The position numbers and the translations under genes are program-made. Positions 1 to 10,022 of a DNA stretch of 64,000 bases are shown piece after piece (position 1 is the stretch's first letter; each line of letters starts with the position of its first letter). The notes beneath the pieces are model-generated. The model was not told the origin of the DNA. It searched no databases and saw only the letters and a list, made by a program, of their open reading frames with translations. Source of the DNA: Caenorhabditis elegans (taxonomy: Eukaryota; Nematoda; Chromadorea; Rhabditida; Rhabditidae); contig NC_003280.10 in NCBI RefSeq assembly GCF_000002985.6, positions 3,220,501 to 3,284,500 on the forward strand. The letters run 5' to 3'.

Positions 1-86
1 ACACTTTTTTTTTTACCGCTACGCGACCGCATCGCTCCTCCAAAAAACTGAATTTTTCCCGAACTTGGGGCAGTATAGGAACCAAA

Positions 87-344
87 ATGCTAAAAATTTT
101 CTGGAATGTTGGATGGACTTACAAAGAATCCTTCTCCCACATCGAGGAATGGCTATACCAAACCGCATAGCTCCGACATCTCAAATTCACAAGTGCTGTG
201 AACTTAATGGAGTACGTGAAACTTGCAGACAGAATTAAGAATAATACAAATTTGCTGAAAATGAAGTTTAGCATTGAGGCTGTTTACCCGGAAAAAAATA
301 AACTGGAGAAAGTGGTAGCCTTTTTAAGGGGCTCTGAAATGTAG
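87..344 (+). pseudogene. possible degenerate coding fragment, unknown family
   Basis: An 86-codon frame is open except for one in-frame TAG at 168-170. The frame before and after the stop reads like real protein (IFWNVGWTYKESF; then LRHLKFTSAVNLMEYVKLAD), with charged helical sequence and no low-complexity. It ends at a TAG at 342-344. It resembles the C-terminal part of nematode F-box-associated proteins in texture only; I do not recognise the family. It could equally be the last exon of a gene lying mostly left of the window with a sequence change at codon 28. Confidence 0.25.
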
Positions 345-747
345 CACACTGATAGCATTTTTATTGAGAAAAAAAACTGAAAACTGAGTGATAGAAGTCG
401 GAAAAGTGCACTTTTCTCAAAATTAATCACCATTTCCTATCTTAAAACATGTGACCGGCTTTCCACAGGAAACTATTTTTTATGTCTGTGATAAGGATTT
501 GGTTTCTGATTTCAAAATGAAAAGCTTAAAAAATTTTGAGATAAGAATGAATTTCCTTGCAAAAATCTACAACATTCTCAAATTTTTTACAAACTTTTCA
601 AACTGATCTAATAAGAAATTTGGCTGAAATGTACATTTTTCATTCAAGAAATGAAAATGGAACAGTAATGTTAACTTTTTGGTCATTCTCCAGTTTTCTA
701 AAGACTATTATAGATTTTGATCATTTTTTTCAACCGTTCCAAAAACG

Positions 748-864
748 ATGCACTTTGTCCCCAGCCAATTGACGGCGGCGGAAGCTCAACGTTTCGTTGC
801 TCATAATAGTGCGTCACTATCCTTGCAGTCCACCCAAGAGCAGGTGAAACGTGTTCCTCTTTAA
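748..864 (+). other. short coding-like fragment, 38 codons
   Basis: A short frame from ATG to TAA with GC-richer, codon-like sequence (PSQLTAAEAQRFVAHNSASL) stands out from AT-rich flanks. A CAG|GTGAAA splice-donor-like site lies near its end (after the AQRF...TQEQ part). No partner exon was found. It may be an exonic relic or part of a gene entering from the left. Low certainty. Confidence 0.2.
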
Positions 865-893
865 ATAATCAAACATATCAACAAAATTATTTT

Positions 894-1510
894 CTATATT
901 AACTCACTGAAATAAATATCGAACTGATCGGAATACTTCTCAATGAACGCACGCGCATCGAAATTATCTGGAAGGGACACCCTAAGCAGTATATCGGTAT
1001 TATGTACGTATCCAATAATGAGCAATGGCTGAAAAACTTCAAAAATTAAAAGCAATAAAAGTACAGTCTAACTCACTTTTTGATGGTCAGCAAGAATTTG
1101 AAGCAATTTTGCATTGCTTTCAATAAACTGAAATTTTCTCCCAACTAGTTTCGGAGGTTCAACTGGCATTATTTTTGAATTGCACATCTCAATTAGCCCG
1201 TCAAGCAAATAAAATTGAGCTTCTACTAGTAGTTCCTTCAATTTCAGTTCACAATTGGGTAGAGCCACGTCACCATCTCTCATGAAATTCAGTATCAAGT
1301 CGAAATGTTTCGGGGAGCGATCAATAAAAATGCATCCAGATTCGTCGAGTTTCAGCTGAAATTTAGCAAATTCAAAAATGGACAATTTAAAAAACAAACC
1401 CCAATGTCGCATTCCAACATAGTTTTGAAGAATCCATTGAACTTTGTTAATGTAGATTTCGAAGTTTTGAATATAGTTCCGCCAACGTCTAGTTTCACAA
1501 TTTCACTCAT
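894..1510 (-). CDS. KCTD-like BTB (T1-type) protein, shortened C-terminus
   Basis: Three exons: 1510-1400, 1355-1077, then 1028 running into a stop at 894. The protein is about 174 aa. Exon 1 gives the BTB_2/T1 start (VKLDVGGTIFKTSKSTL), exon 2 the second half (GCIFIDRSPKHFDLILNFMR, then ELLVEAQFYLLDGL), exon 3 the post-BTB region (LIIGYVHN, FIEKYSDQFDIYF). The paralogue at 3045-4143 has a fourth exon encoding a basic C-terminal domain. Here no homologous exon follows, and reading through the exon-3 donor gives only a few residues before TAG. Members of this class are known mainly as cullin-3 adaptors or oligomerisation modules; the substrate is unknown. Either a truncated but expressed copy or a decaying one. 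Confidence 0.75.
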
Positions 1511-1887
1511 TTTTGAAAAGTTTTTGAGTGGAGAAAAGAGAAGAAGTAGAGTGAAATTTAGTTATCAGGTTTATCGAGCAGTATTTCGAAATTTTGTTTT
1601 CCTCAGAAAAGAAAAAATTTTCAAAAAATGTTCTGTTTACTTTTCCATTAATGTGATGAAAATTAAAGAAACAAACAAACACTTAAAAAGAAAACAGAGT
1701 GAAATTCTGCTATCAGTGAGTCGATTTAATTGTTCAGCCTTACCAAATTGTTGTTTTTTTCCTCAGAATTGCAAAATTGGAAGTTTAAGTTTGTTTGTAC
1801 TGTATTATTTTTAAAACTCTCTATAAACTCACTTCCAGTTACAATACTCCCAATAAAATGAAAACTCAATTTATTTCAGTTAAACAA

Positions 1888-2314
1888 TCACTTCCGTGAA
1901 ATCCAAGAAGGTTTGGATATCCATGGAGGTGGGGGAGAAGATACAGAACAAGTTCGTGCGCTTTCAATAATTGGTAGCTTTTTAATATTACCCAATTCAA
2001 TGAGTCCATTCAGCAAATAATATTGAGCCTCTGCCAGCAATTCTTCCAATTTTCGGGAAGTGACAGGTCACCATCTCTCATGAAATTTAAAATCCTGTTA
2101 AAATGTTTCGGGGAGCGATCGATAAAAATGCATCCGGATTCGTCAAGTTCCAGCTGAAAATTTTCAAGTTTTCAAATCAGGTAAGAAATCAATATCATGA
2201 AACCCCTGTTCCAGATTCCAGCATAGTTTTAAAAATGCTATCGAGTTTCATTAATGTATCTTTTGAAGTTTTGAAAATAGTTCCGCCAACGTCTAGTTTA
2301 ACAGTTTCACTCAT
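1888..2314 (-). pseudogene. broken KCTD-like BTB paralogue (frameshift)
   Basis: Exon 1 (2314 to about 2204) encodes the same start as its neighbours (VKLDVGGTIFKTSKDTL). The second exon starts after TTTTCAG near 2153 and encodes ELDESGCIFIDRSPKHF and FMRDGDLSLPEN. At about 2050-2056 the frame is lost: the conserved ELLAEAQYYLLNGLIEL continues in a different frame, consistent with loss of one base. The rejoined frame runs to a stop at 1888 in non-homologous sequence. No third or fourth exon follows. Most likely a pseudogene from the tandem array. Confidence 0.75.
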
Positions 2315-2505
2315 TTTTGAAAAGTTTTTGAGAGGAAAAAGAGAGAAAAACGGAGTGAAATTGTGTTATCAGTGAGCCGATCGATTTTGAATTATCAGTG
2401 TTGCGAAATTTTGTTTTTTTTTTTACAAAAAAATCAAAAATGTTAAGAAATAAAAAAAAACTTCTGAATTGAAAATATTGTCAAAAAATCCACAAAATGA
2501 GTTAA

Positions 2506-2849
2506 TTATCTCTTTCTCTGCTTCTCCAAATACAAATATTGACCAAACTCCCCAATCATTTTTTCTAATTTTTCCAAAAAAGTTGCATCCCGAATTATCC
2601 GTCCGCCTCGATTAATTCGAAGATTGTGCGGAAATTGACTATAATATCCATTCTCGGTAGATTTCCACTTTATCCTAGCTTTCCATTTTCGAGAAGGTTC
2701 GTCTTCACTCAATCGCTCTTAATCGATTACGGTAATCAGACCCTTTCACATTCAAACATAGTTTTGAATAATCCATCACATTTTATTAATGTCGGTCTTG
2801 AAGTTTTAAAAATAGTTCCGCCGATGTCTAGTTTAACAACCTTGTTCAT
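2506..2849 (-). pseudogene. BTB paralogue remnant: first exon fused to last exon
   Basis: An exon-1-like segment (2849 to about 2742; VVKLDIGGTIFKTSRPTL) is followed after only about 30 bp by the last-exon segment of the array genes (about 2712-2506; SEDEPSRKWKARIKWKSTEN...). The two central exons are absent. The candidate donor and acceptor are out of phase, so no intact protein is predicted. The last exon itself is well preserved and nearly identical to that of the gene at 3045-4143, which points to recent gene conversion or an internal deletion. Confidence 0.7.
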
Positions 2850-3044
2850 ATTTTAAAATAGTTACGGTTTGAGGCACAGATGCAACCAAACTCAAAAAAT
2901 AAAAATAAGAATGTTTGTTATCAATCAGACTTTGAACTTATCCATGTGTTTTGTGTTTAAAGATAAAAAAACAAGCTTACTAAATTATAATTTTTTAAGC
3001 TTCTAAATTAGAAATATTGTCGAAAAATCCATAAAATAAGTTAA

Positions 3045-4143
3045 TTATCTATTCCTCTGCTTCTTCAAATACTCATCAAACTCCCCGATCATTTTTTCCA
3101 ATCGTTCCAAAAATGTTGCATCCCGTATTATCCGTCCACCTCGATTAATTCGAAGATTGTGTGGAAATTGACTGTAATATCCATTCTCAGTAGGTTTCCA
3201 TTTTATCCTTGCTTTCCATTTGCGAGAAGGTTCGTCTTCACTCAATCGCTCTGAATTGACTATTTTATGAGGATAATGTACAAAAAACTTACGAAAATAA
3301 ATATCGAACTGATGTGAATACTTTTCCATGAACTCGTAAAGATTAAAGTTATAGGGAATCGACATATCATTCCCAACCATGCAAAATTCAATTATGAGCA
3401 TTGGCTGTAAAAATTATATGTAGAGCTGAAATTTTTTGAAGAAACTGGTTAATTATTTTATGATTGACAAACGCCATACAGTGTGGCCTTACTATTAGGA
3501 CTACAGCTTGCACTGGCCTATAGTTTAAGCCACGTCCTAGCCAGGGACTGTGGCCGATAATACAGTCATGGATTGCTCCACTCTCCAATACAGACTGGGT
3601 GAACCTAGGGGATGAGTCTAAACTTGAAACCGCAACCTCTAGCTTTCTAGCAGCTACCACTACCGACTGAGATATTCCTATGAATTTGAAAAACTACATT
3701 ATTTTATCGAAACTCACCTTCTGTTGAACAGCAAGAATTTGAAGAAATTGTTCATCGCTTTCAATAAATCGAAGTTTTATCTTTGGAGCTTCAACAAGCT
3801 CAATCTTTGAATTGCACAACTCAATGAGTCCGTCGAGCAAATAGAATTGAGCTTCTACTAGCAGCTCCTTCAGTTTCAATTCACAATTGGGTAGAACCAC
3901 GTCGCCGTCTCGCATAAAGTTCAGTATCAAGTCGAAATTTTTCGGAGACCGATCAATAAAAATACTCCCAGATTCGTCAATTTTTAGCTGAAAATTTGAA
4001 AATTTATCGGGAAATTTTTGGAAAAATCGGACCCCAATGTCACTCTCCAACATAGTTTTGAAAAATCCATTGAACTTTGTTAATGTAGATCTTGAAGTTT
4101 TGAATATAGTTCCACCAACGTCCAATTTCACAGTTTCACTCAT
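3045..4143 (-). CDS. KCTD-like BTB protein, intact four-exon array member
   Basis: Exons 4143-4033, 3987-3718, 3404-3293 and 3250-3045 sum to 699 nt (232 aa). Residues 1-37 and about 38-95 form the BTB/T1 fold (VKLDVGGTIFKTSRSTL; GSIFIDRSPKNFDLILNFMR; ELLVEAQFYLLDGL). A linker follows (FIESDEQFLQILAVQQK), then an exon-3 segment (FMEKYSHQFDIYF) and a basic tail (SRKWKARIKWKPTENGYY, then INRGGRIIRDATF). BTB_2 proteins oligomerise and often act as cullin-3 adaptors; the partner here is unknown. Introns 1 (45 nt) and 3 (42 nt) are both multiples of three without stops, so unspliced transcripts would also be read through. Intron 2 holds a tRNA-like repeat. This is the best template for annotating the other copies. 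Confidence 0.88.
3440..3670 (-). mobile_element. tRNA-derived SINE-like insertion in a BTB intron
   Basis: On the minus strand the sequence opens with a tRNA-like A box (ATCTCAGTCGGTAGTGG near 3670) followed by a B-box-like stretch (GGTTTCAAGTTTAGAC) about 45 bp on, then a GC-richer body unlike the AT-rich intron around it. It lies wholly inside intron 2 of the BTB gene. An apparent 90-codon frame in it has no coding character. Boundaries are approximate. Confidence 0.45.
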
Positions 4144-4269
4144 TTTCGAAGAGTTTTCTAGGGGAGAAAAAGAGAAAGATGGAGTAAAATTTTGTTATCA
4201 GTTATAAGATTATCGATCAGTACATATTTCAAAATGATTTTTTTTAACAAAAATTAAAATTTCCAACAA

Positions 4270-4785
4270 CTAAAAAAGATAACATTTATTTCTTTTTTCA
4301 ACAATAAAATAGCCTTTTAGTGCAGGCATGTAATACACAAACACTAAAACCAAAAAAATTATTGAAAAAACAAAAAACCATGATAAATCATATTTTTTAG
4401 TGTTTGCTCTTTGATCAATTTGGACCTTTTTTGTAGAATTAAGTTTATCACAGCACATTAAGACTAGACCATCCAACCAGTAGAATTGAGCTTCTGCCAT
4501 CAATTCTCTCAGCTCTCTTTCATCTTCTGGCAGTGGCAGATCACCATCTCTCATTAAATTCAGAATCAATTCAAAGTGTTTCGGGGACCGATCTATGAAA
4601 ATGCATCCGGTTTTTTCAATTTTCGGCTGGAAATTTTCACGTTTTTTTTTGGAAAAAAACAACGATTTTCATACCCCAGTTTTGCATTCCAACATAGTTT
4701 TGAAAAAGCTATGGAACTTTGTTAATGTATCTTTTGAAGTTTTGAATATAGTTCCGCCAACGTCTAGTTTAATAATTTCACTCAT
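4270..4785 (-). CDS. BTB (T1-type) protein with C-terminal membrane anchor
   Basis: Two exons, 4785-4675 and 4626-4270, give 155 aa. Residues 1-95 are the BTB/T1 domain (IIKLDVGGTIFKTSKDTL; GCIFIDRSPKHFELILNLMR; AEAQFYWLDGLVLM). The rest differs from the upstream paralogues: a short linker (NTKKYDLS) leads into one strong hydrophobic segment (WFFVFSIIFLVLVFVYYM, about 117-134) and a short basic tail (VEKRNKCYLF). The layout predicts a tail-anchored cytosolic BTB domain, possibly on the ER or outer mitochondrial membrane; that location is inference. The last exon of the longer paralogues is absent. Forms a pair with the next gene. Confidence 0.85.
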
Positions 4786-4981
4786 TTTTGGAGAGTTTTT
4801 GAAAAAAATTGTAGAGGAGAAAAAGAGGAAAGTGAAATGAAGGTTTGTTATCAGTGAGTCGATCGATTTGAAGTTATCAGTGTTTTCAATTGATTTTTTT
4901 CCATACTATAATAGGTTTACGTTCGGGTCTGTTCACATTTCTATGATAGCATAATACAATGAAAATTGCGTTTAATAGCCA

Positions 4982-5496
4982 CTAAAATAGGTAGCATTTA
5001 CTAGATTTTTCAACAATAAAATAGCTTTTTAGTGCAGGGATGTAATACACAAATACCAAAAAAATTAATGAAAAAACAAAAAAACGAGTATAACTATTAT
5101 TTTTAGTTATTGGTTTTTGATTTTGAATCATTCGGAAGTTTATTATAGTGCTAAGTTTCACACCGCACTTATTGTACAGTCCAAACATCTGATAGTAATT
5201 TGCTTCCGCACACAACTCTCTCAATTCCTTCTCAGTTTCGGGCAACCACAGATTCCCATCTCTCATTAAGTTCAGAATTAACTCGAAGTGTTTCGGGGAA
5301 CGATCAATAAAAATGCATCCGGATTTTTCGAGTTTCGGCTGAAAATGTTCAGGTTTTTGGAGAAATATAGTCAGCAACATTATACCGCAATATCACTTTC
5401 AAACATAGTTTTAAAAAAGCTATCGAGTTTCGTTAATGTATCTTTTGAAGTTTTGAATATAGTTCCACCAACGTCTAGTTTAATAATTTCGCACAT
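4982..5496 (-). CDS. BTB (T1-type) protein with C-terminal membrane anchor, second copy
   Basis: Exons 5496-5386 and 5338-4982 give 155 aa, the same length as the neighbour. BTB motifs are IIKLDVGGTIFKTSKDTL and GCIFIDRSPKHFELILNLMR. The alpha-helical part is more diverged (CAEANYYQMFGLYNKCG). The tail again has one membrane segment (TRFFVFSLIFLVFVYYI) followed by a nearly identical end (SYFIVEKSSKCYLF). Conservation of the anchor between diverged copies argues that it is functional. This is the first gene of the array; about 540 bp of non-coding sequence separates it from the Tc3 element. Confidence 0.85.
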
Positions 5497-5499
5497 TTT

Positions 5500-6036
5500 T
5501 TGGAGAGTTTTTAAAAAAATTGTGGGGAAGAGAAATGAAGAAAGTGAGATGAAGTTTTGTTATCAGTAAGTCTATCGATTTGCAATTAACAGCCATTTTT
5601 ATATTTTTAACAAATTTTAGGAAATAGTGGCGGTGGAGTTTTTTTCAAGACATGTATAGAAAACTTTCCGATTTCCGCTTTTGCAAATTGTGCAAAATTT
5701 CTGAAGGAATTTTTATAAGAAAAAACGGATGACACATATTTTTGACATTTTTTCTCGTTTTCAGCAAGAATTCTAATATATTTTTTCTCATTTTTCATGT
5801 AAGATACGTGTAATTTTGCAGTTACAACTGAAATTTCAAAATTTCCAATAAAAAATGCAATACCTCAGTCGAAATTTTTCGGCAATTGAAGTTTTTGGCA
5901 GCTTCACAAAAAATTGAAAAATTTCCCATATTTTTTGAAACCAGCAGTTTCCGAAGATTCCAATTGCCAAAAATTTTCAAAACACTACAGTTTAAAATTG
6001 GGGTTATAACTTCATTTTTTTTTGTTTTTATAATCA
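5500..6036. other. AT-rich spacer between BTB array and Tc3
   Basis: No convincing exon. Short open stretches on the minus strand are AT-rich and lack splice logic or family motifs. Presumed 5' region of the BTB gene starting at 5496. Confidence 0.5.
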
Positions 6037-6038
6037 TA

Positions 6039-6503
6039 CAGTGTGGGAAAGTTCTATAGGACCCCCCCTAATTTGAAGGTTTGAGGAACTTCCGAAAATT
6101 TTTTCGAAAAACTGCTAATGCCGTTCGTTTTTAAATTGAAAAAAACCTATATAAATTTTTTTCCAGAAGTTTATCTCAAAAACTGAGGTCGCGCTGGAAA
6201 AAACGTCAAAATCCAGTGTGAAACTTCTATAGGACCCCCCGTTTTTTTTCACGATTTTTACTAAAATCAACAGATTTTGGAATTTTTGACAAAGCTCAAA
6301 TCAAGTTTGAGTTAGAAATGAGTTCATATAAGCAGTTTTGACTTTAAAAAATTAATACGAAATGTTCTCGTGGGATCTCCAGACTGGTTCTGATTCTTCC
6401 GATCTTTGATGTTCAAGTCTGTTTCAAGCTTCCTGGTGCTCTCGGTAATGCCAAAACTTGATAAACTCTCTTTAACAAGTTCCTACTAAAATTCCTAGCA
6501 CGC
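6039..6503 (+). repeat. Tc3 left terminal inverted repeat
   Basis: About 460 bp matching the reverse complement of 7912-8375, down to an inner boundary near the shared GAGTTTATCAAG/CTTGATAAACTC and CTAGGAATTTTAGTAGG sequences. There are a few mismatches. The outer end is where the transposase binds in Tc3. Confidence 0.9.
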
Positions 6504-6757
6504 ACTTTAGATGTTTCGACTGTGTAGTCAAGCTGATTTGGCAAAATATGCAGCAGGAAACAATGGAAGGCTTATCAGGAATCAAATCGTTTTTCTTTGA
6601 TTACAAGGTTCCATGGGACCAATATTTCAAGTTAAATTGTCCCTCACAGATGTTATTTACTATTTTTTGCGTGAATTATTAAATGTGGAATTGTGGCATG
6701 TGTTGTGGCACACATATAGAGGCTGGAAAGCTTACTTCGAAAGCAGTCTAACTTGCA

Positions 6758-7795
6758 ATGCCTCGAGGATCTGCCCTTTCGGACACTGAACGCGCTCAGC
6801 TGGATGTTATGAAATTGCTCAATGTGTCCCTGCATGAAATGAGTAGGAAAATTTCCCGTTCTCGACACTGTATTCGCGAGTATCTGAAGGATCCGGTGAG
6901 CTACGGTACATCTAAAAGAGCTCCTCGTCGCAAAGCTCTCTCCGTGCGTGACGAACGAAATGTGATTCGTGCTGCCTCCAACTCCTGTAAGACGGCAAGA
7001 GATATTCGCAATGAGCTTCAATTGTCTGCTTCAAAAAGGACCATCCTCAATGTCATCAAACGATCTGGTGTAATCGTTCGTCAGAAACTTCGCCCTGCTC
7101 CGTTACTCTCTGCAGACCATAAACTCAAGCGATTGGAATTTGCTAAGAACAATATGGGAACGAATTGGAGTAAAGTGAGAATTTAAAAAAGCAAGAGTGA
7201 ATAATTAGGATCATTGTTTTAGGTTGTCTTCTCCGATGAAAAGAAATTCAATCTCGATGGGCCTGACGGTTGCCGCTACTATTGGCGCGATTTGCGCAAG
7301 GAACCAATGGTTTTTTCGAGACGTAATTTTGGAGGAGGAACGGTGATGGTTTGGGGAGCGTTCACGGAGAAGAAGAAGCTTGAGATACAGTTCGTCAGTA
7401 GCAAGATGAACAGCACTGACTATCAGAACGTCTTGGAACTGGAGCTCTCCAAATATCTTCGTCACTACTCCAGAAAAGACTTTAGATTTCAGTAGGATAA
7501 TGCGACAATCCATGTGAGCAACTCAACCCGCGACTATTTCAAGCTCAAGAAGATCAACCTTCTTGATTGGCCAGCTCGAAGTCCTGATCTCAATCCAATC
7601 GAAAATTTGTGGGGGATTCTTGTCCGTATCGTGTATGCTCAGAACAAGACTTACCCAACAGTTGCATCGTTGAAGCAAGGAATTCTCGACGCTTGGAAGT
7701 CTATTCCGGACAACCAGCTGAAAAGTTTGGTCAGATCAATGGAGGACAGACTGTTTGAGATCATCCGCACACAAGGAAACCCGATTAACTATTGA
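6758..7795 (+). pseudogene. Tc3 transposase (Tc3A) with in-frame nonsense codon
   Basis: Exons 6758-7174 and 7223-7795 are joined by a 48-bp intron; together they have the 330 codons expected for the 329-aa Tc3A. The N-terminal paired-like helix-turn-helix DNA-binding region opens MPRGSALSDTERAQLDVMKL. The DDE catalytic core shows the first Asp in VVFSDEKKF, the second in DNATIHVSN and Glu in SPDLNPIENLWG. A TAG at 7493-7495 replaces codon 230, immediately before the second catalytic Asp (231). The predicted product therefore has the DNA-binding half but no complete active site. All other codons look intact, so the mutation is probably recent, or a position where strains differ. Confidence 0.93.
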
Positions 7796-7911
7796 TCCTT
7801 TCTTGATTTTAGTATATGAATGTTCTGTTGTTGATCAAAAATAACTGCAACTTGTTAATACGCTGTTTCTGACTGGTTTCTTGGGGATGGCGTAAAAATG
7901 TTTATGGTGTG

Positions 7912-8375
7912 TGTGCTAGGAATTTTAGTAGGAACTTGTTAAAGAGAGTTTATCAAGTTTTGGCATTACCGAGAGCACCAGGAAGCTTGAAACAGACTTG
8001 AACATCAAAGATCGGAAGAATCAGAACCAGTCTGGAGATCCCACGAGAACATTTCGTATTAATTTTTTAAAGTCAAAACTGCTTATCTGAACTCATTTCT
8101 AACTCAAACTTGATTTGAGCTTTGTCAAAAATTCCAAAATCTGTTGATTTTAGTAAAAATCGTGAAAAAAAACGGGGGGTGCTATAGAAGTTTCACACTG
8201 GATTTTGACGTTTTTTCCAGCGCGACCTCAGTTTTTGAGATAAACTTCTGGAAAAAAATTTATATAGGTTTTTTTCAATTTAAAAACGAATGGCATTAGC
8301 AGTTTTTCAAAAAAATTTTCGGAAGTTCCTCAAACCTTCAAATTAGGGGGGGTCCTATAGAACTTTCCCACACTG
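7912..8375 (-). repeat. Tc3 right terminal inverted repeat
   Basis: Reverse complement of the left repeat. A few single-base differences from the left copy are visible, for example in the run of G/C next to CTATAG near the ends. Confidence 0.9.
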
Positions 8376-8384
8376 TATTTCAAA

Positions 8385-10022
8385 TTAAAACAACGTCGTC
8401 GCATGTTTAACAGGCGCCAGTCTATAACACCCGAAAATTGAAAGAAACACGTCTCGATAAGGTTTTTGTAGATCAATCATCAAAATCGTGGATATGACTC
8501 CGTGAAATGACACTGCAATGAATATCAGGTTGTGTTGCAGTTGTTCATCTTTCACCGGGTCTATCAGAACTCCAACAGCTGTGGGCACAAAGAATACGAG
8601 GATGGGAATTGCGATCTGAAATTTTGGGAATTTTGTGTTTGGGGGGTGGTGCGGTGCCTCCTATTCGTGACGTCACGCTCTTTTTCTAACACCCCAGAGG
8701 GAAATATGCTTGTGGATGTGTTATATCAAAGGCAACTTTAAAAATTCAGCTTTAAAACGCAAAAAAAACCCTTTGAAATTTTCTATGCTCCGCCTACTCT
8801 TGGCTCAAGCTCCGCCCATTTTTTGGCTTGAACATTTCCCACCTGTATATTCAAGGCTTTAATGAATTTCTTTTGCATTCGAAGTGTGTCCCCAGATATT
8901 GAAGTCTTTAAGGCTCTATTCATCTTCACTCTCAAAAGCACAACAAAAGTAATAATCTCCACCAAAAGCGTGAATGTCAGAGCATTATCTCGAAGCCTCG
9001 TCCAAGCAGTGTCCCCAAAATTGATCACAGATACTAGAGACTTGTCGGAAGCGAATTCACAAGCATTTGGATACTTATTGAACAGTTTACGCCTCGCAAT
9101 TTCCTGATCCTTTGGAACATCTAAGTAGACTGGAATGCAATAGGTTAGTCCAGCGAAGTAATTGAGCATTAGAAATGGGTAACGGATATACTGCCAGTAG
9201 CCGTTTTGAACGAATAAGATGTAGTACCGGTTTTCGAACATTGTGATAATTGAGATTGGGACTACTGGAAAAATAGATTTATTGAAGTACTGTAGGATTA
9301 CTGTAGGCAACCGACAGTTCTACAAAATGAGCCAGTGTTCTCTCATTATTTTTCATTTAATTTTAGTGATAAAATATAGAAAAATACTTGTTCTATCTAG
9401 AAATAATTTTCACTCAATTTGGAAAAACTTTAAAAGTGCTTCAAAATTGCCTGAAATGGATAATTTCCGGAAAAAATCAGACCAATTATCAAATAAAAAT
9501 CTTCAACTTTCTGACAGTTTTTGAGGTGTTTTAAGTTGATGCAAATTAAATAAAAATTAGTTTTATATGTATAAAGCTAATATTGTTCGAAATTTCAGCA
9601 GTAATTTTTGATGGAAAATAATAAAAATTGCTCGAGGTACTTTCTTGAAAGGAGGTGAATGTTCTCCAAAATTCAAAAAATTCCGGAAATTCTCTTTTGA
9701 CAAATTAAGACAACTTACACATATATAAAGTTCTTATCGTCAATTCCGAGATGTCTGTGGGTACACCAATCCAGCTCAAAATCCCTAATTGATATCCAGC
9801 AAATACCGGAGCACATAGGAAAGGCTGGGCGAGCAGGCTAATGGAAATGTCTAAGAAGGAAGACCAGAAGTGAAGGTTGAACAGAGCCCACTTAACGGAT
9901 TTCATAATTTTAGGAGTTTTTAATAGGATACAATAACCTCCGAAAATGTGAATTGGAACTGAAAATCCAGCTAATACATATAGAATTTTGGAATATACAT
10001 CCGGATAACTGAGGGAAAGCAT
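8385..10022 (-). CDS. Serpentine chemoreceptor, srh family (7TM GPCR)
   Basis: Exons 10022-9719, 9264-8843 and 8615-8385 sum to 957 nt (318 aa), a usual length for SRH receptors. Family hallmarks are PIHIFGGYCILLKTPK and SVKWALFNLHFWSSFLD in TM1-2, ITMFENRYYILF at the TM3 end, LNYFAGLTYCIPVYL in TM4, and LQKPYRDVFLSIFG at the C-terminal end. About seven hydrophobic segments are present. SRH proteins are nematode-specific and thought to be chemosensory GPCRs in sensory cilia; the ligand is unknown. The second exon must start at TTTTTCCAG|TAG (9264) to keep the family sequence in frame. The frame looks intact. The stop lies 9 bp from the end of Tc3. Confidence 0.9.

Larger units (their letters stand above)
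6039..8375 (+). mobile_element. Tc3: Tc3 transposon, full length (Tc1/mariner)
   Basis: The element starts CAGTGTGGGAAAGTTCTATA and ends with its reverse complement. It is flanked by TA on both sides (6037-6038 and 8376-8377), the target-site duplication of this superfamily. Its length, 2337 bp, fits the known Tc3 size of about 2.3 kb. The long terminal inverted repeats, about 460 bp each, bracket one two-exon transposase gene on the plus strand. It sits 9 bp beyond the last base of the srh coding sequence, so that gene's 3' UTR must be interrupted or replaced. Confidence 0.97.

Noticed and set aside
61-344. F-box-associated FTH domain
   Set aside because: General resemblance only; no signature motif could be matched, so the fragment is left without a family.
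3388-3660. 90-codon minus-strand frame
   Set aside because: It lies inside a BTB intron over a tRNA-like repeat and has no coding character.
7211-7513. Minus-strand frame across the Tc3 transposase
   Set aside because: Antisense shadow of transposase exon 2.
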